Part shown: positions 26,961 through 36,285 of the stretch, one piece after another
Numbering within the stretch: the first letter of the stretch is position 1
Layout: each line of letters begins with the position of its first letter
NCBI RefSeq assembly: GCF_012932915.1
Contig: NZ_VCQU01000002.1
Span: 620,001 to 684,000 of the forward strand
DNA: 64,000 nt
From: Antrihabitans stalactiti
Lineage (GTDB): Bacteria > Actinomycetota > Actinomycetes > Mycobacteriales > Mycobacteriaceae
Reading direction: 5' to 3'
Program-made: the position numbers and the translations under genes
Notes under the pieces: generated by a model
The model's database searches: none
What the model saw: the letters and a program-made list of their open reading frames with translations, nothing else
What the model was told of the DNA's origin: nothing

Positions 26961-28225
26961 CCAACCTGACCAAGGGAGCAACCCCGCCGTCGGAGCCCCC
27001 GCCGCCTGCGGTGCCACCGACGCCCGCGGTGCCGCCAGTCCCACCGCCGGTGCCGCGACGCGGCGTGGGCGACTCGGTCCGTACGTGGTGGGACGGGCTG
27101 TCCCGGCCGGCCCAGTGGGCGTTCGGCGCTGTCGTCGTCGTATTGATCGCGATCGTCCCGGTGTATCCACCGCCGTTCCTCGATACGCCGAGCACGTCGT
27201 TCTCGGCTGTGATGGCGCAGTTCGCGATGATCGCGTTGCTGGCAATCGGCCTCAACGTCGTCGTCGGGCAGACCGGATTGCTCGATCTCGGTTATGTCGG
27301 CTTCTACGCCGTCGGCGCGTACACGGTCGCAATCCTGACCAGCCCGGACAGTCCGTGGAACCAGACGGGACCGGACGGATTCTTGAGTTCCGGCTGGGCG
27401 TGGTTGGCGTGCTTGCCGTTGGCGGTTGCGATCACCGCAGTGTCGGGTCTGATTCTCGGGACGCCGACCCTGCGCTTGCGTGGTGACTACCTGGCCATCG
27501 TGACCCTCGGGTTCGGTGAAATCGTGCGACTGCTCGCCGACAACCTGCCCGAAATCACGAACGGCAGCCTCGGCCTGAACCGCGTCGAATATCCGCATAT
27601 CGGCGAGTCGGCGTCGGATCCACAAGGCGTGTTCTTCAAGGGCAACATCTACGACCGGCTCAACGTCGGCGTGTGGTGGTTCTGGTTCGGTCTCGTGATG
27701 ATCGTCATCGTCCTGCTGCTCGTCGGAAACCTCGAGCGCAGCCGGGTCGGCCGCTCCTGGGTCGCCATTCGTGAAGACGAGGACGTCGCCGAGATCATGG
27801 GTGTGCCGACCTTCAAATTCAAGCTCTGGGCGTTCACGATCGGCGCGGCGATCGGTGGCTTGTCGGGTGCCATGTACGCCGGTCAGGTGCAGTTCGTCAC
27901 CCCGACGAACTTCAACATCATCAACTCGATGCTGTTCATCTGCGCTGTCGTGCTCGGCGGCCAGGGCAACAAGCTCGGCGTGATCGTCGGCGCGTTCATC
28001 ATCGTGTATCTCCCGAACCGCTTGCTGTCGGTGGAGGTCGGCGGGCAGTCGCTGGGCGAATACAAGTACCTCTTCTTCGGCCTGGCTTTGGTCGCGCTGA
28101 TGATCTTCCGGCCGCAGGGTCTGTTCCCCGCGCGCCAGAAACTGCTCGCGTACGGCAGGCAGATCTATCAAGCGGTCCGCCGCCCAGTCGCCAAGCCCGA
28201 AGACGCGATCGGAGCGTCGAAATGA
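26957..28225 (+). CDS. livM: LivM branched-chain amino-acid permease (422 aa)
   Basis: GTG start overlaps the livH stop (GTGA). A cytoplasmic Pro-rich N-terminus of about 45 residues precedes roughly ten membrane helices. Family motifs include [29 protein letters not shown]-like [30 protein letters not shown] and ALREDE-type [14 protein letters not shown]. Partner of LivH. Confidence 0.93.
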   Translation: MTNLTKGATPPSEPPPPAVPPTPAVPPVPPPVPRRGVGDSVRTWWDGLSRPAQWAFGAVVVVLIAIVPVYPPPFLDTPSTSFSAVMAQFAMIALLAIGLNVVVGQTGLLDLGYVGFYAVGAYTVAILTSPDSPWNQTGPDGFLSSGWAWLACLPLAVAITAVSGLILGTPTLRLRGDYLAIVTLGFGEIVRLLADNLPEITNGSLGLNRVEYPHIGESASDPQGVFFKGNIYDRLNVGVWWFWFGLVMIVIVLLLVGNLERSRVGRSWVAIREDEDVAEIMGVPTFKFKLWAFTIGAAIGGLSGAMYAGQVQFVTPTNFNIINSMLFICAVVLGGQGNKLGVIVGAFIIVYLPNRLLSVEVGGQSLGEYKYLFFGLALVALMIFRPQGLFPARQKLLAYGRQIYQAVRRPVAKPEDAIGASK

Positions 28226-29175
28226 CGAACCCAGGCGACGCGCTGTTCGGCAACGAGGACATGGCTGCGAAGTCCGCGCCGGAAGTACCCGTCGAGGAAG
28301 CCGGAATTGTCGACGTCTCGGCGATCGATCCAGCTCTGGCGGATCCGGACGCGGTTGCCGACGTTGTGGCACCGACTCGCACCATCGAGACTGCAGTCGG
28401 CGACGCGCTCATGCGAACCGAGGACCTGACCGTCAAGTTCGGTGGCCTCACCGCGCTCGACGCCGTCAGCTTCGAAATTCGCCGCGGCGAAATTCTCGGT
28501 CTGATCGGTCCGAACGGTGCGGGTAAGACGACGTGCTTCAACGCGATCACCGGCGTCTACCGGCCGTCCTCAGGGACTGTCTTCTTCGACGGGAAGCCGT
28601 TGACCAAGACGAAGCGCAATGCGATCACCCGGCTCGGGATCGCGCGGACCTTCCAGAACATTCGCTTGTTCAACGAGATGACCGCGCTGGAGAATGTCGT
28701 CGTCGGCACGGACGCTCGGCACAAGACCTCGGTGCCCGGCGCGATCTTCCGGACCCCGCGCCACCGCCGCGAGGAGCACGACGCGGTCGAGCGTGGCATG
28801 GCGTTGCTGGAGTTCGTCGGCATCGCTCCCCGCGCGGTCGAGAAGGCGAAGAACCTCTCCTACGGCGACCAGCGCCGGCTCGAGATCGCACGCGCGCTCG
28901 CGACCGAGCCGAAGCTGCTGTGCTTGGACGAACCCGCTGCAGGGTTCAACCCGAGCGAGAAGGCCGCATTGATGGACCTGATTCGCAAGATCCGTGACGA
29001 CGGTTTCACGGTGCTGCTGATCGAACACGACATGCGGCTGGTCATGGGAGTGACCGACCGTATCGTGGTTTTGGAGTTCGGCAGAAAGATCGCCGACGGA
29101 CTGCCGGCCGAGATTCGCGAAGATCCGGCCGTAATCGCTGCTTACTTAGGGGTGCCAGACGATGTCACGGCATAG
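28222..29175 (+). CDS. livG: LivG ATP-binding protein (317 aa)
   Basis: ABC ATPase of the LivG family: Walker A GPNGAGKT, signature [15 protein letters not shown], Walker [12 protein letters not shown] and switch HDM. An acidic N-terminal extension of about 60 residues (rich in Asp/Ala/Pro/Val) before [12 protein letters not shown] is unusual; a shorter start at the ATG near 28411 is conceivable, but the ATGA overlap with livM supports 28222. Confidence 0.92.
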   Translation: MTNPGDALFGNEDMAAKSAPEVPVEEAGIVDVSAIDPALADPDAVADVVAPTRTIETAVGDALMRTEDLTVKFGGLTALDAVSFEIRRGEILGLIGPNGAGKTTCFNAITGVYRPSSGTVFFDGKPLTKTKRNAITRLGIARTFQNIRLFNEMTALENVVVGTDARHKTSVPGAIFRTPRHRREEHDAVERGMALLEFVGIAPRAVEKAKNLSYGDQRRLEIARALATEPKLLCLDEPAAGFNPSEKAALMDLIRKIRDDGFTVLLIEHDMRLVMGVTDRIVVLEFGRKIADGLPAEIREDPAVIAAYLGVPDDVTA

Positions 29176-29935
29176 AAAACCGGATACCGACGAATTTCCG
29201 GTCGTGCAATCCGGAGCGCCGATGCTCGAAGCAATCGACCTCGTCGTCAATTACGGCAGAATTCAAGCACTTCACGGGATTTCGCTGCAGGTTCAAGCCG
29301 GTGAGCTGGTCACGCTGCTCGGTGCCAACGGTGCGGGCAAGACGACCACGATGCGCGCGCTGTCCGGCTTGCTGCCGCTGACGCGCGGCAAGATCATGTT
29401 CGACGGTCGCGACATCACGCACATGAAGGCCCACGATCGCGTCAAAGCCGGCATGATCCAGGCTCCTGAAGGGCGTGGCATTTTCCCCGGCATGACCGTG
29501 CAGGAAAACCTCGACATGGGTTGCTATGCGCGCAAGTTCGAGTCGAAGGCCAAGTACAACGAGACGTTGGAGTGGATCTTCGAGCTGTTCCCGCGGCTGC
29601 TCGAGCGTCGCACCCAGGTCGGTGGCACGTTGTCCGGCGGCGAGCAGCAGATGGTTGCCATCGGCCGGTCGCTGATGGCGCGCCCGAAGCTCCTGCTGCT
29701 CGACGAACCGTCGATGGGCTTGGCGCCCATGATCATCCAGCAGATCTTCCGCATCATCGCCGAGATCAACGCGCTGGGAACGACGATTCTGTTGGTCGAG
29801 CAGAACGCTCAACAGGCGCTCACTCGCACCCACCGCGCGTACATACTGGAAACCGGCGAGGTCACCAAGGACGGGACCGGTAAGGACCTGCTCGCGGATC
29901 CGGCCATCAAGGCGGCGTACCTCGGCGTCGGTTAG
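29162..29935 (+). CDS. livF: LivF ATP-binding protein (257 aa)
   Basis: Second ABC ATPase of the importer: Walker A GANGAGKT, VPEGRGIF-type APEGRGIFPGMTV, signature LSGGEQQMVAIGRSL, Walker B LLLLDEPSMGL. Start ATG 29162 overlaps livG by 14 bases; ATG 29222 (MLEAIDLVVNYG) is the family-length alternative. The kinase/binding-protein fusion gene follows after 15 bases. Confidence 0.92.
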   Translation: MSRHRKPDTDEFPVVQSGAPMLEAIDLVVNYGRIQALHGISLQVQAGELVTLLGANGAGKTTTMRALSGLLPLTRGKIMFDGRDITHMKAHDRVKAGMIQAPEGRGIFPGMTVQENLDMGCYARKFESKAKYNETLEWIFELFPRLLERRTQVGGTLSGGEQQMVAIGRSLMARPKLLLLDEPSMGLAPMIIQQIFRIIAEINALGTTILLVEQNAQQALTRTHRAYILETGEVTKDGTGKDLLADPAIKAAYLGVG

Positions 29936-29950
29936 CTGAAGGGGGAGCGG

Positions 29951-32071
29951 TTGCCGTTCGAGCCAGGCACGACGTTCGCGGGCTACGTGATCGAGCGCGC
30001 CATCGGCGCGGGCGGCATGGGGACCGTCTACGTCGCCCATCAGTCGCAGTTGCAGCGTCGCGTGGCGCTCAAGCTGCTCAACGAGCAGCTGTCCGCCGAC
30101 ACAGATTTCCGTCGCCGATTCACCCAGGAAGCGATTCTGGCTGCGCGGCTTTCGCACCCGAATATCGTGTCGATCCACGATCAGGGGCAGGCGCAGGGCC
30201 AGCTCTGGATCGCGATGCAATACGTCGACGGGACGGACGCCGCTGGTGCGCTTCGTGCGGCGCGCGGTCAGCTCGACCCGAGCCGCGCAGTGGGGATCAT
30301 CGAGCAGATCGGTTCCGCGTTGGACTACGCGCACCGGGCCGGACTGGTTCACCGTGACGTCAAACCGGCCAACATGTTGCTGGCGCACGATGATTCAGAA
30401 CGCGCACTGCTGACCGACTTCGGGATCGCGAAGGCGGCAGACCTCGCCGGGCTGACGCAGACGGGCGGCGTCGTCGCGACGTTTGCGTATGCGTCGCCCG
30501 AGCAGATCGACGGGCGGCCGGTCGACGGTCGATCCGATCAATATTCGCTGGCCTGCAGCGCTTTCGAACTGCTGACGGGTGCGCGACCGTTCGTCGGCGA
30601 CAGTGCCGCGTCGGTGATGTTTGCCCACATGCACAAGCCGCCGCCATCGGCGAACGCGCTGGCGCCGCATCTGCCTCCTGCCGTGAACGACGTGTTGGCG
30701 CGGGCGATGGCGAAGAATCCCGCCCAGCGATTTGCGACGTGCGCCGAGTTTGCGTCGGCATTGCGCCAGGCGATCACGGCACCGGCCCGGACCGCTGTCG
30801 ACTATCAGACATACGAGCCGACTGTCGTTGCCTCCCGACCACTGATCGTCCCGCACCGCTCGCGACGCCGTCCGCTGCTGGTGGGTGCAGTAATTGCTGT
30901 CGTTGTCGCGCTCACTGCCGGCCTGGCCGTGTGGAAGTGGCCGAGCGACAAGGGCGGCGGCGACACTCGCGCTGACGGATTCCCGATCGCCCAGAACACT
31001 GCCGCCCACTTCCTGATCGACAAAGACGGCAAGACGGTCGAGCGAACGGCCACGCACGCGGTCGATCCCGCCGGTGACGGCCGGGCAGAGTGCAGCGGCC
31101 TCTCGATTGCTGTCGGGGTATCCGTGGTGTCGACCGATGGCGCGGGCTCGATCAGTGACGGCGTTTTCAATGGCACGAGCCTGGCCGTCCGCGCGCACAA
31201 TGCCGCGAACCCCGGCTGCCAGGTCGGGCTCCAGAATGTCGATATCGCAGGTGCAGGCGGACTTCCGGTCGCGTCCGGCGCCGTCACGTTGATTTCCGCA
31301 GACACGTCGATCATCGGACTCGTCGGCCCGGTGTTTTCCACGGTCGCCGAGCAGGTCGGGGGCCAATTCGACAGCGCCGGTTTGCCGTTCGTCACACCGT
31401 CGGCAAGTCGGCCGGGTTTGACTGCATCGCATTGGGATTCGTTCTTTCAAGCGACAACCAACGACCCCGCGCAGGTACCTGCGATGGCGGGCTATCTGAA
31501 GAACGTTCGCCGCGTCGCAAAGGTGTGCGTCGCGAGTGATGGATCCGATGTCGGCAACAACCAGTTGCGGGTAATGAACGAGCGGTTGGGCGCGGTCGCG
31601 GATACGAGTTGCTCCGGTTCGGGCGCGACCGTCGAGAACATCAAGAGGTCGGCGCCGGATGCCGTGTATTTCGGCGGTTACACCGAGCCTGCGAAGACGC
31701 TGTGGCGACAGCTCGACGTCGCGGGGGTGCGGTCGCTGTTCACGGCGAGCGACGGCGTCTATACAAAAGATTTCGACGGCGACTTCACGCCAGGTCCGGC
31801 GGTCGTGACGTGCGGGTGCGGACCGGGTTCGCAGGATTTCACAGCTGCGTATGCCAAGGAGTTTCGGTCGCAGCCGCCGTTGTGGGCGGTCGAGGCCTAC
31901 GACGTCGCCACGATCATGCTGACCGGCATCGATTCGGGCGCACACGACCGCGCGGCACTGACCAAATTCCTGCGCAACTACTCCGGACCAGGCATTGTGC
32001 GCGACTACCGCTGGACCGGTCCGGGTGAGCTCGCGGAGCAGAACGTGTGGGCTTACGCCGTCGGGAAGTGA
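29951..32071 (+). CDS. Transmembrane Ser/Thr kinase fused to a LivK-type ligand-binding sensor (706 aa)
   Basis: TTG start behind GGGGGAG. Residues 1-275 are an intact Hanks-type kinase: glycine loop GAGGMG (19-24), catalytic Lys 41 in VALKLL, HRDVKPAN (134-141), DFG (156-158) and ASPEQ. It is an RD kinase. A juxtamembrane linker leads to one helix (about 308-328). The extracellular part (about 370-706) is a type-1 binding-protein domain aligning along its length with the LivK of the same operon. Shared features are PAGDG before the first strand, ANPGCQV, IIGLVGP-FS, the S-A-x-x-x-LT ligand loop, EAYD, and the end GELxxxxxWxY. It probably phosphorylates cytoplasmic targets when the amino acid is bound. 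NCBI uses a bifunctional name for such proteins, but I know of no functional study. Confidence 0.93.
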   Translation: MPFEPGTTFAGYVIERAIGAGGMGTVYVAHQSQLQRRVALKLLNEQLSADTDFRRRFTQEAILAARLSHPNIVSIHDQGQAQGQLWIAMQYVDGTDAAGALRAARGQLDPSRAVGIIEQIGSALDYAHRAGLVHRDVKPANMLLAHDDSERALLTDFGIAKAADLAGLTQTGGVVATFAYASPEQIDGRPVDGRSDQYSLACSAFELLTGARPFVGDSAASVMFAHMHKPPPSANALAPHLPPAVNDVLARAMAKNPAQRFATCAEFASALRQAITAPARTAVDYQTYEPTVVASRPLIVPHRSRRRPLLVGAVIAVVVALTAGLAVWKWPSDKGGGDTRADGFPIAQNTAAHFLIDKDGKTVERTATHAVDPAGDGRAECSGLSIAVGVSVVSTDGAGSISDGVFNGTSLAVRAHNAANPGCQVGLQNVDIAGAGGLPVASGAVTLISADTSIIGLVGPVFSTVAEQVGGQFDSAGLPFVTPSASRPGLTASHWDSFFQATTNDPAQVPAMAGYLKNVRRVAKVCVASDGSDVGNNQLRVMNERLGAVADTSCSGSGATVENIKRSAPDAVYFGGYTEPAKTLWRQLDVAGVRSLFTASDGVYTKDFDGDFTPGPAVVTCGCGPGSQDFTAAYAKEFRSQPPLWAVEAYDVATIMLTGIDSGAHDRAALTKFLRNYSGPGIVRDYRWTGPGELAEQNVWAYAVGK

Positions 32072-32101
32072 CGGCACCCGGAACGTGTCGGAGCCGTTCC
32101 C

Positions 32102-32107
32102 TAGACT
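32102..32107 (+). promoter_or_regulatory. -10 box TAGACT of polA
   Basis: TAGACT ends 7 bases before the GTG at 32115, placing the transcript start on the start codon (leaderless). It supports GTG 32115 over longer in-frame starts that would overlap the kinase gene. Confidence 0.55.
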
Positions 32108-32114
32108 CACTGGC

Positions 32115-34847
32115 GTGAGCCCCGCAACCGTTCAACGGTCCTTACCGACATCCGCTGAAGAAACGCCGAAAAAGCCGGTGTTAATGCTGCTCGACGGGCA
32201 TTCGCTGGCATTCCGGGCGTTCTTCGCGTTGCCTGCGGAAAACTTCAAGACGGTCAGTGGGCAGACGACGAATGCGGTCTACGGGTTCACCGCGATGCTG
32301 ATCAACATTCTTCGTGACGAGGGGCCGACGCACATCGCCGCAGCGTTCGACGTGTCTCGCCAGACGTTCCGCGCGGAGGCGTTTCCCGAGTACAAGGCAA
32401 ACCGGAGCAGGCCGCCGGACGAGTTCAAGGGGCAGGTCGAGCTCACCAAGGATGTGTTGGGCGCCTTGGGTATTCCGGTGATGGCGCAGGCGGGCGTCGA
32501 GGCCGACGACATCATCGCGACGCTCACCACCCAGGCGGTCCCGCTGGGGTTCAAGGTGCTGATCGTGACAGGTGACCGCGATGCGATTCAGCTGGTCAAC
32601 GACGACGTGACGGTTCTCTATCCCAAGCGCGGCGTCTCGGAGATGACGCGGTTCACTCCCGAAGAGGTCGAGGCGAAATATGGCCTGACGCCGAAGCAGT
32701 ACCCAGATTTTGCAGCGCTGCGCGGCGACCCGAGCGATAACCTCCCCGGCATTCCCGGGGTTGGGGAGAAGACCGCCGCGAAGTGGATCAGGGAGTTCGG
32801 CGACCTGAATGCGCTCGTCGATCGCGTCGATGAGGTTCGCGGCAAGGTCGGCGATGCGCTGCGGGCGAACTTGTCCAGCGTGGTGATGAACCGGCAGCTC
32901 ACAGAATTGCTCAAGACGGTCCAGCTGCCGTACACGCCCGACCAGCTCGAGCACGGTCCATGGGATCGCGACAAGATTCACCAGCTCTTCGACGATCTCG
33001 AGTTCCGGGTACTCCGCGATCGGTTGTTCGAGACTTTGGCGTCCGCAGAACCCGAAGCCGAAGAAGGCTTCGAGATCAGCGGTGGCGCAATTCCGGCCGG
33101 CGAGGTAGGCGCGTGGCTTGCGGCGCACGCGTCGGGCGGCGTGCGGCACGGGATTTCGATCGTCGGAACGACGACGCCGTATGGCGGCGATGTCAAAGCA
33201 ATCGCCATTGCCGCGGGCGACGGCGAGGGCGGATATATCGAGACGACGGCACTCACCCCTGCCGACGAGAAAGCTCTAGGGGAGTGGCTCGCCAACCCGG
33301 CCGAGCCGAAGGTCATCCACGAGGCGAAGGCCGCGATGCACGCGCTGCGCGGTCGCGGGTGGGAGCTCGGCGGGCTGACGAGTGACACCGCACTCGCGGC
33401 TTATCTGGTTCGGCCCGGGCAACGCAGTTTCTTCCTCGACGACCTCTCGTTGCGCTATCTGAAGCGCGAACTTCGGGTGGAAAAGTCTGACCAGGGCCAA
33501 CTTTCGCTGCTCGACGACGAAGAGCAACTCGGTGCCGACACTGCCGAAGCCGAGATCCTGCGTGCCCAGGCGGTGGCCGATCTTGCGACCGCGTTCGACG
33601 AAGAGTTGGAGCGCATCGAGTCGACGGCACTGCTCACCGAGATGGAGCTGCCGCTGCTCACGGTGCTGGCGGATCTCGAGACCGCAGGCATCGCGATCGA
33701 CACCGATCACCTCAACGACCTGCACAGCCGCTTCTCCGAAGAGGTGAACCGCGCAGCGAACGAGGCGTACGAGGTGATCGGCGAGCAGATCAACCTCGGC
33801 TCGCCCAAGCAATTGCAGGTCGTGCTGTTCGAGAAGCTCGACATGCCGAAGACGAAGCGCACCAAGACGGGTTACACCACCGACGCCGATGCGCTGGAAG
33901 GGCTGTTCGAGAAGACGCAGCACCCGTTCCTCGAGCATCTGCTTGCTCACCGCGATGCGACGCGGCTCAAGGTCACTGTCGAGGGGTTGCTGAAGGCAGT
34001 CTCCGACGACGGCCGGATCCACACCACGTTCAACCAGACGATCGCCGCGACCGGGCGGTTGTCGTCGGTCGAGCCGAACCTGCAGAACATCCCGATCCGG
34101 ACCGACACAGGCCGGCAGATTCGGGACGCGTTCGTTGTCGGCGAGGGCTACGACACGCTGATGACCGCCGACTACAGCCAGATCGAGATGCGGATCATGG
34201 CGCACCTCTCCAAGGACGAGGGACTGATCGAAGCCTTCAACACCGGCGAGGATCTGCACAGTTTCGTTGCGTCGAAGGCGTTCGGTTTGCCCATCGACGC
34301 GGTCACGCCTGAGCTGCGGCGTCGAGTGAAGGCGATGTCCTACGGGCTCGCGTACGGCTTGAGTGCATATGGCCTCTCGGTGCAGCTCAAGATCAGCACC
34401 GAAGAGGCGAAAGAGCAGATGGACGTGTACTTCGCACGGTTCGGCGGGGTGCGCGATTACCTGCGTGAGGCCGTCGAAGTAGCCCGCAAGGTCGGCTACA
34501 CGCAGACGCTGTTCGGTCGTCGGCGCTACCTGCCAGACCTCGATAGCAGCAATCGTCAACGCCGTGAGGTTGCCGAGCGCGCAGCGCTCAACGCACCGAT
34601 TCAGGGCACGGCGGCCGACATCATCAAAGTCGCGATGATCAACGTGCAGAAGGCGCTGGCCGCGGAGAAGTTGAAATCGCGAATGTTGTTGCAGATCCAC
34701 GACGAATTGCTGTTCGAGGTCGTCGACTCCGAGCGCGAGCAGGTCGAGAAGTTGGTGCGCGAGAACATGGCATCGGCCATCGAACTGTCCGTGCCCCTGG
34801 ATGTGTCGGTCGGCACTGGTCGTAGTTGGGACGCGGCAGCGCACTAG
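32115..34847 (+). CDS. polA: DNA polymerase I (910 aa)
   Basis: The N-terminal 5'-3' nuclease (about 25-320) starts LMLLDGHSLAFRAFFAL and has the helix-hairpin-helix GIPGVGEKTAAKW. The middle (about 330-510) corresponds to the proofreading fold, which is degenerate in actinobacteria. The polymerase domain (about 530-910) has motif A TADYSQIEMRI, O-helix RRVKAMSYGLAYG and motif C QIHDELLFE. It fills gaps and removes RNA primers in repair and lagging-strand synthesis. A bidirectional-looking terminator follows at 34853. Confidence 0.95.
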   Translation: MSPATVQRSLPTSAEETPKKPVLMLLDGHSLAFRAFFALPAENFKTVSGQTTNAVYGFTAMLINILRDEGPTHIAAAFDVSRQTFRAEAFPEYKANRSRPPDEFKGQVELTKDVLGALGIPVMAQAGVEADDIIATLTTQAVPLGFKVLIVTGDRDAIQLVNDDVTVLYPKRGVSEMTRFTPEEVEAKYGLTPKQYPDFAALRGDPSDNLPGIPGVGEKTAAKWIREFGDLNALVDRVDEVRGKVGDALRANLSSVVMNRQLTELLKTVQLPYTPDQLEHGPWDRDKIHQLFDDLEFRVLRDRLFETLASAEPEAEEGFEISGGAIPAGEVGAWLAAHASGGVRHGISIVGTTTPYGGDVKAIAIAAGDGEGGYIETTALTPADEKALGEWLANPAEPKVIHEAKAAMHALRGRGWELGGLTSDTALAAYLVRPGQRSFFLDDLSLRYLKRELRVEKSDQGQLSLLDDEEQLGADTAEAEILRAQAVADLATAFDEELERIESTALLTEMELPLLTVLADLETAGIAIDTDHLNDLHSRFSEEVNRAANEAYEVIGEQINLGSPKQLQVVLFEKLDMPKTKRTKTGYTTDADALEGLFEKTQHPFLEHLLAHRDATRLKVTVEGLLKAVSDDGRIHTTFNQTIAATGRLSSVEPNLQNIPIRTDTGRQIRDAFVVGEGYDTLMTADYSQIEMRIMAHLSKDEGLIEAFNTGEDLHSFVASKAFGLPIDAVTPELRRRVKAMSYGLAYGLSAYGLSVQLKISTEEAKEQMDVYFARFGGVRDYLREAVEVARKVGYTQTLFGRRRYLPDLDSSNRQRREVAERAALNAPIQGTAADIIKVAMINVQKALAAEKLKSRMLLQIHDELLFEVVDSEREQVEKLVRENMASAIELSVPLDVSVGTGRSWDAAAH

Positions 34848-34852
34848 AACTA

Positions 34853-34886
34853 CAACAGCCGCACCCGAAAGCGGGTGCGGCTGTTG
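34853..34886. terminator. Bidirectional terminator between polA and the YCII gene
   Basis: CAACAGCCGCACCCG-AAAG-CGGGTGCGGCTGTTG is a perfect 15-bp stem located between two convergent stop codons. T-tracts are weak on both sides. Confidence 0.75.
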
Positions 34887-34892
34887 CGAGAT

Positions 34893-35252
34893 CTAGAAGT
34901 CTTCCGGCCTGTACATCTGCCGGACCTCGACCTCGCCCTCCCACCCGGGCCACAGGTCCTTGTGCAGCTGGAGCAACCAGACTGCGCCTTCCCGGGCCTC
35001 TTCGAGGGAGTTGTAGTTCTGGATCGCGTAGCCGCCGACGAGTTCTTTGGCTTCGCTGTACGGACCGTCGACGATGGTGCCGCCGGACAACCGTAGTTTT
35101 GCGCCACCTTCGCGGAGGGTGCTCAATCCGCCCATGTCGACCATGGTGCCGTTCTTGAACGCTTCTTCTCCGGCCTTGGCCATGGCGTCTGTGAGCGCCT
35201 GTGGCGGTGCGCCGTATTCCTTGTCGCTTCGTACCCAGCTGATGTAGCGCAT
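34893..35252 (-). CDS. YCII-family protein (119 aa)
   Basis: ATG 35252 follows GAAGGGAAA. The single YCII domain contains MRYISWVRSDKEYG, GTMVDMGGLSTL, SGGTIVDGPYSEAKELVGGY and the terminal VEVRQMYRPEDF, the pattern of YCII/DGPF-type proteins often encoded near ECF sigma factors. No sigma factor is adjacent. Probably a small soluble enzyme or binding protein; activity unknown. Confidence 0.8.
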   Translation of the reverse strand: MRYISWVRSDKEYGAPPQALTDAMAKAGEEAFKNGTMVDMGGLSTLREGGAKLRLSGGTIVDGPYSEAKELVGGYAIQNYNSLEEAREGAVWLLQLHKDLWPGWEGEVEVRQMYRPEDF

Positions 35253-35337
35253 CGGCTTTCCCTTCGTGTCGGACCGGGTTGTCCTCACTACCGCGTCGAA
35301 CAACCTAACGGGATTTCGACACGAAGGGACGAGCTTT

Positions 35338-35703
35338 CTACTTCGCTTCGTTCTCGGCGATCTGGCGACGGACGTCGTCCATGTCGAGGGCCTTGATCTG
35401 GGTCACGAGGTCCTCGAGTGCCGGTGCGGGGAGCGCGCCGGGCTGTGCGAACACGAGTACGCCTTCGCGGAAGGCCATGATCGTCGGGATCGACCGGATG
35501 TTGGCGGCCTGTGCGAGCCCTTCCTCGGCCTCGGTATCGACCTTGCCGTGCACTACGTCGGGGTGTGCCGCGGATGACTTCTCGAAGGTAGGAGCGAAGG
35601 CACGGCACGGACCGCACCACTCGGCCCAGAAGTCGACCAGCACGATGTCGTTGCCGGTGACGGTCTCGTCGAAGTTCTCTTGGGTCAGGGTCTGAGTGGC
35701 CAC
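35338..35703 (-). CDS. trxA: Thioredoxin (121 aa)
   Basis: GTG 35703 behind AAAGGA. The thioredoxin fold has active site WAEWCGPCR and cis-Pro in SIPTIMAFREG, so both redox cysteines are present. It reduces protein disulfides in the cytoplasm. The C-terminal ten residues are longer than in E. coli TrxA. It may share a transcript with the 2H phosphoesterase upstream (31-base gap). Confidence 0.9.
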   Translation of the reverse strand: MATQTLTQENFDETVTGNDIVLVDFWAEWCGPCRAFAPTFEKSSAAHPDVVHGKVDTEAEEGLAQAANIRSIPTIMAFREGVLVFAQPGALPAPALEDLVTQIKALDMDDVRRQIAENEAK

Positions 35704-35734
35704 TGCATTCCTTTCGCTTGGATGTCTAAGCCAT

Positions 35735-36271
35735 TCAACGCCGAGGGGGCGTCGATTCTTCCGCGATTGTCCACGCTCGTCGTTGTTCGCCGTCCCACCG
35801 CCGAATCCCGACTGCCGTCGCCCGGATATCGCCGCCGGTCAGCACGGTGTTGATCGCGGCACCGAGCTGGTCCGGCTGGACTCGCCGTGCGAGCGTCACA
35901 TGCGGGGTCCATGCGTCGGGTGCAGTGTTCGTGGCGATGCCGGGCGAACCAGCGACGATGTGATGTATTCGGTGCTGCAGGTCGAGCAGATGAACTGTGG
36001 GGACGACGAGCCGAACCAGGATCGGCCGTCGATCGCCGAACACCATCACAGCGCCGATTCGAAGCGGAAACGGTGTGAAGTCGAGGTCGTGCTCGAGGCG
36101 TCGTTCGATGCGGGGCCAGATCTCTTGCGCGACGGCGAGTGTGACGTGTGGCCGATGGGGTTCGTGCAAGGCCGGCAATCCAGCGTCGGCCAACGACTGC
36201 CATTGCCGACTGATTGCGGCCTCGGCTTCGGCGTCGAGGAGCAACTCCACCGACTGGACCATGATCGCCAT
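35735..36271 (-). CDS. 2H phosphoesterase / 2'-5' RNA ligase-like protein (178 aa)
   Basis: Two H-x-T motifs, HVTLAVAQ near residue 40 and HVTLARRV near 125, are the twin catalytic histidine signatures of the 2H phosphoesterase superfamily (LigT/ThpR group). Such enzymes open cyclic phosphates or join RNA 2'-5' ends; the substrate here is unknown. ATG 36271 was chosen because longer starts run into the divergent gene, whose GTG is 14 bases away, so the two promoters must overlap. Confidence 0.8.
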   Translation of the reverse strand: MAIMVQSVELLLDAEAEAAISRQWQSLADAGLPALHEPHRPHVTLAVAQEIWPRIERRLEHDLDFTPFPLRIGAVMVFGDRRPILVRLVVPTVHLLDLQHRIHHIVAGSPGIATNTAPDAWTPHVTLARRVQPDQLGAAINTVLTGGDIRATAVGIRRWDGEQRRAWTIAEESTPPRR

Positions 36272-36285
36272 GGTAGTGATAGGGC

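Noticed and set aside
26843-28372. 509-codon frame antisense to livM
   Set aside because: Shadow frame with His/Arg/Asp-rich composition; livM is certain.
30395-32110. 571-codon frame antisense to the kinase/LivK fusion
   Set aside because: Shadow frame; the fusion's catalytic motifs on the plus strand are decisive.
33276-34844. 522-codon frame antisense to polA
   Set aside because: It mirrors the conserved polymerase domain and has an Arg/His/Gln-rich composition typical of shadow frames.
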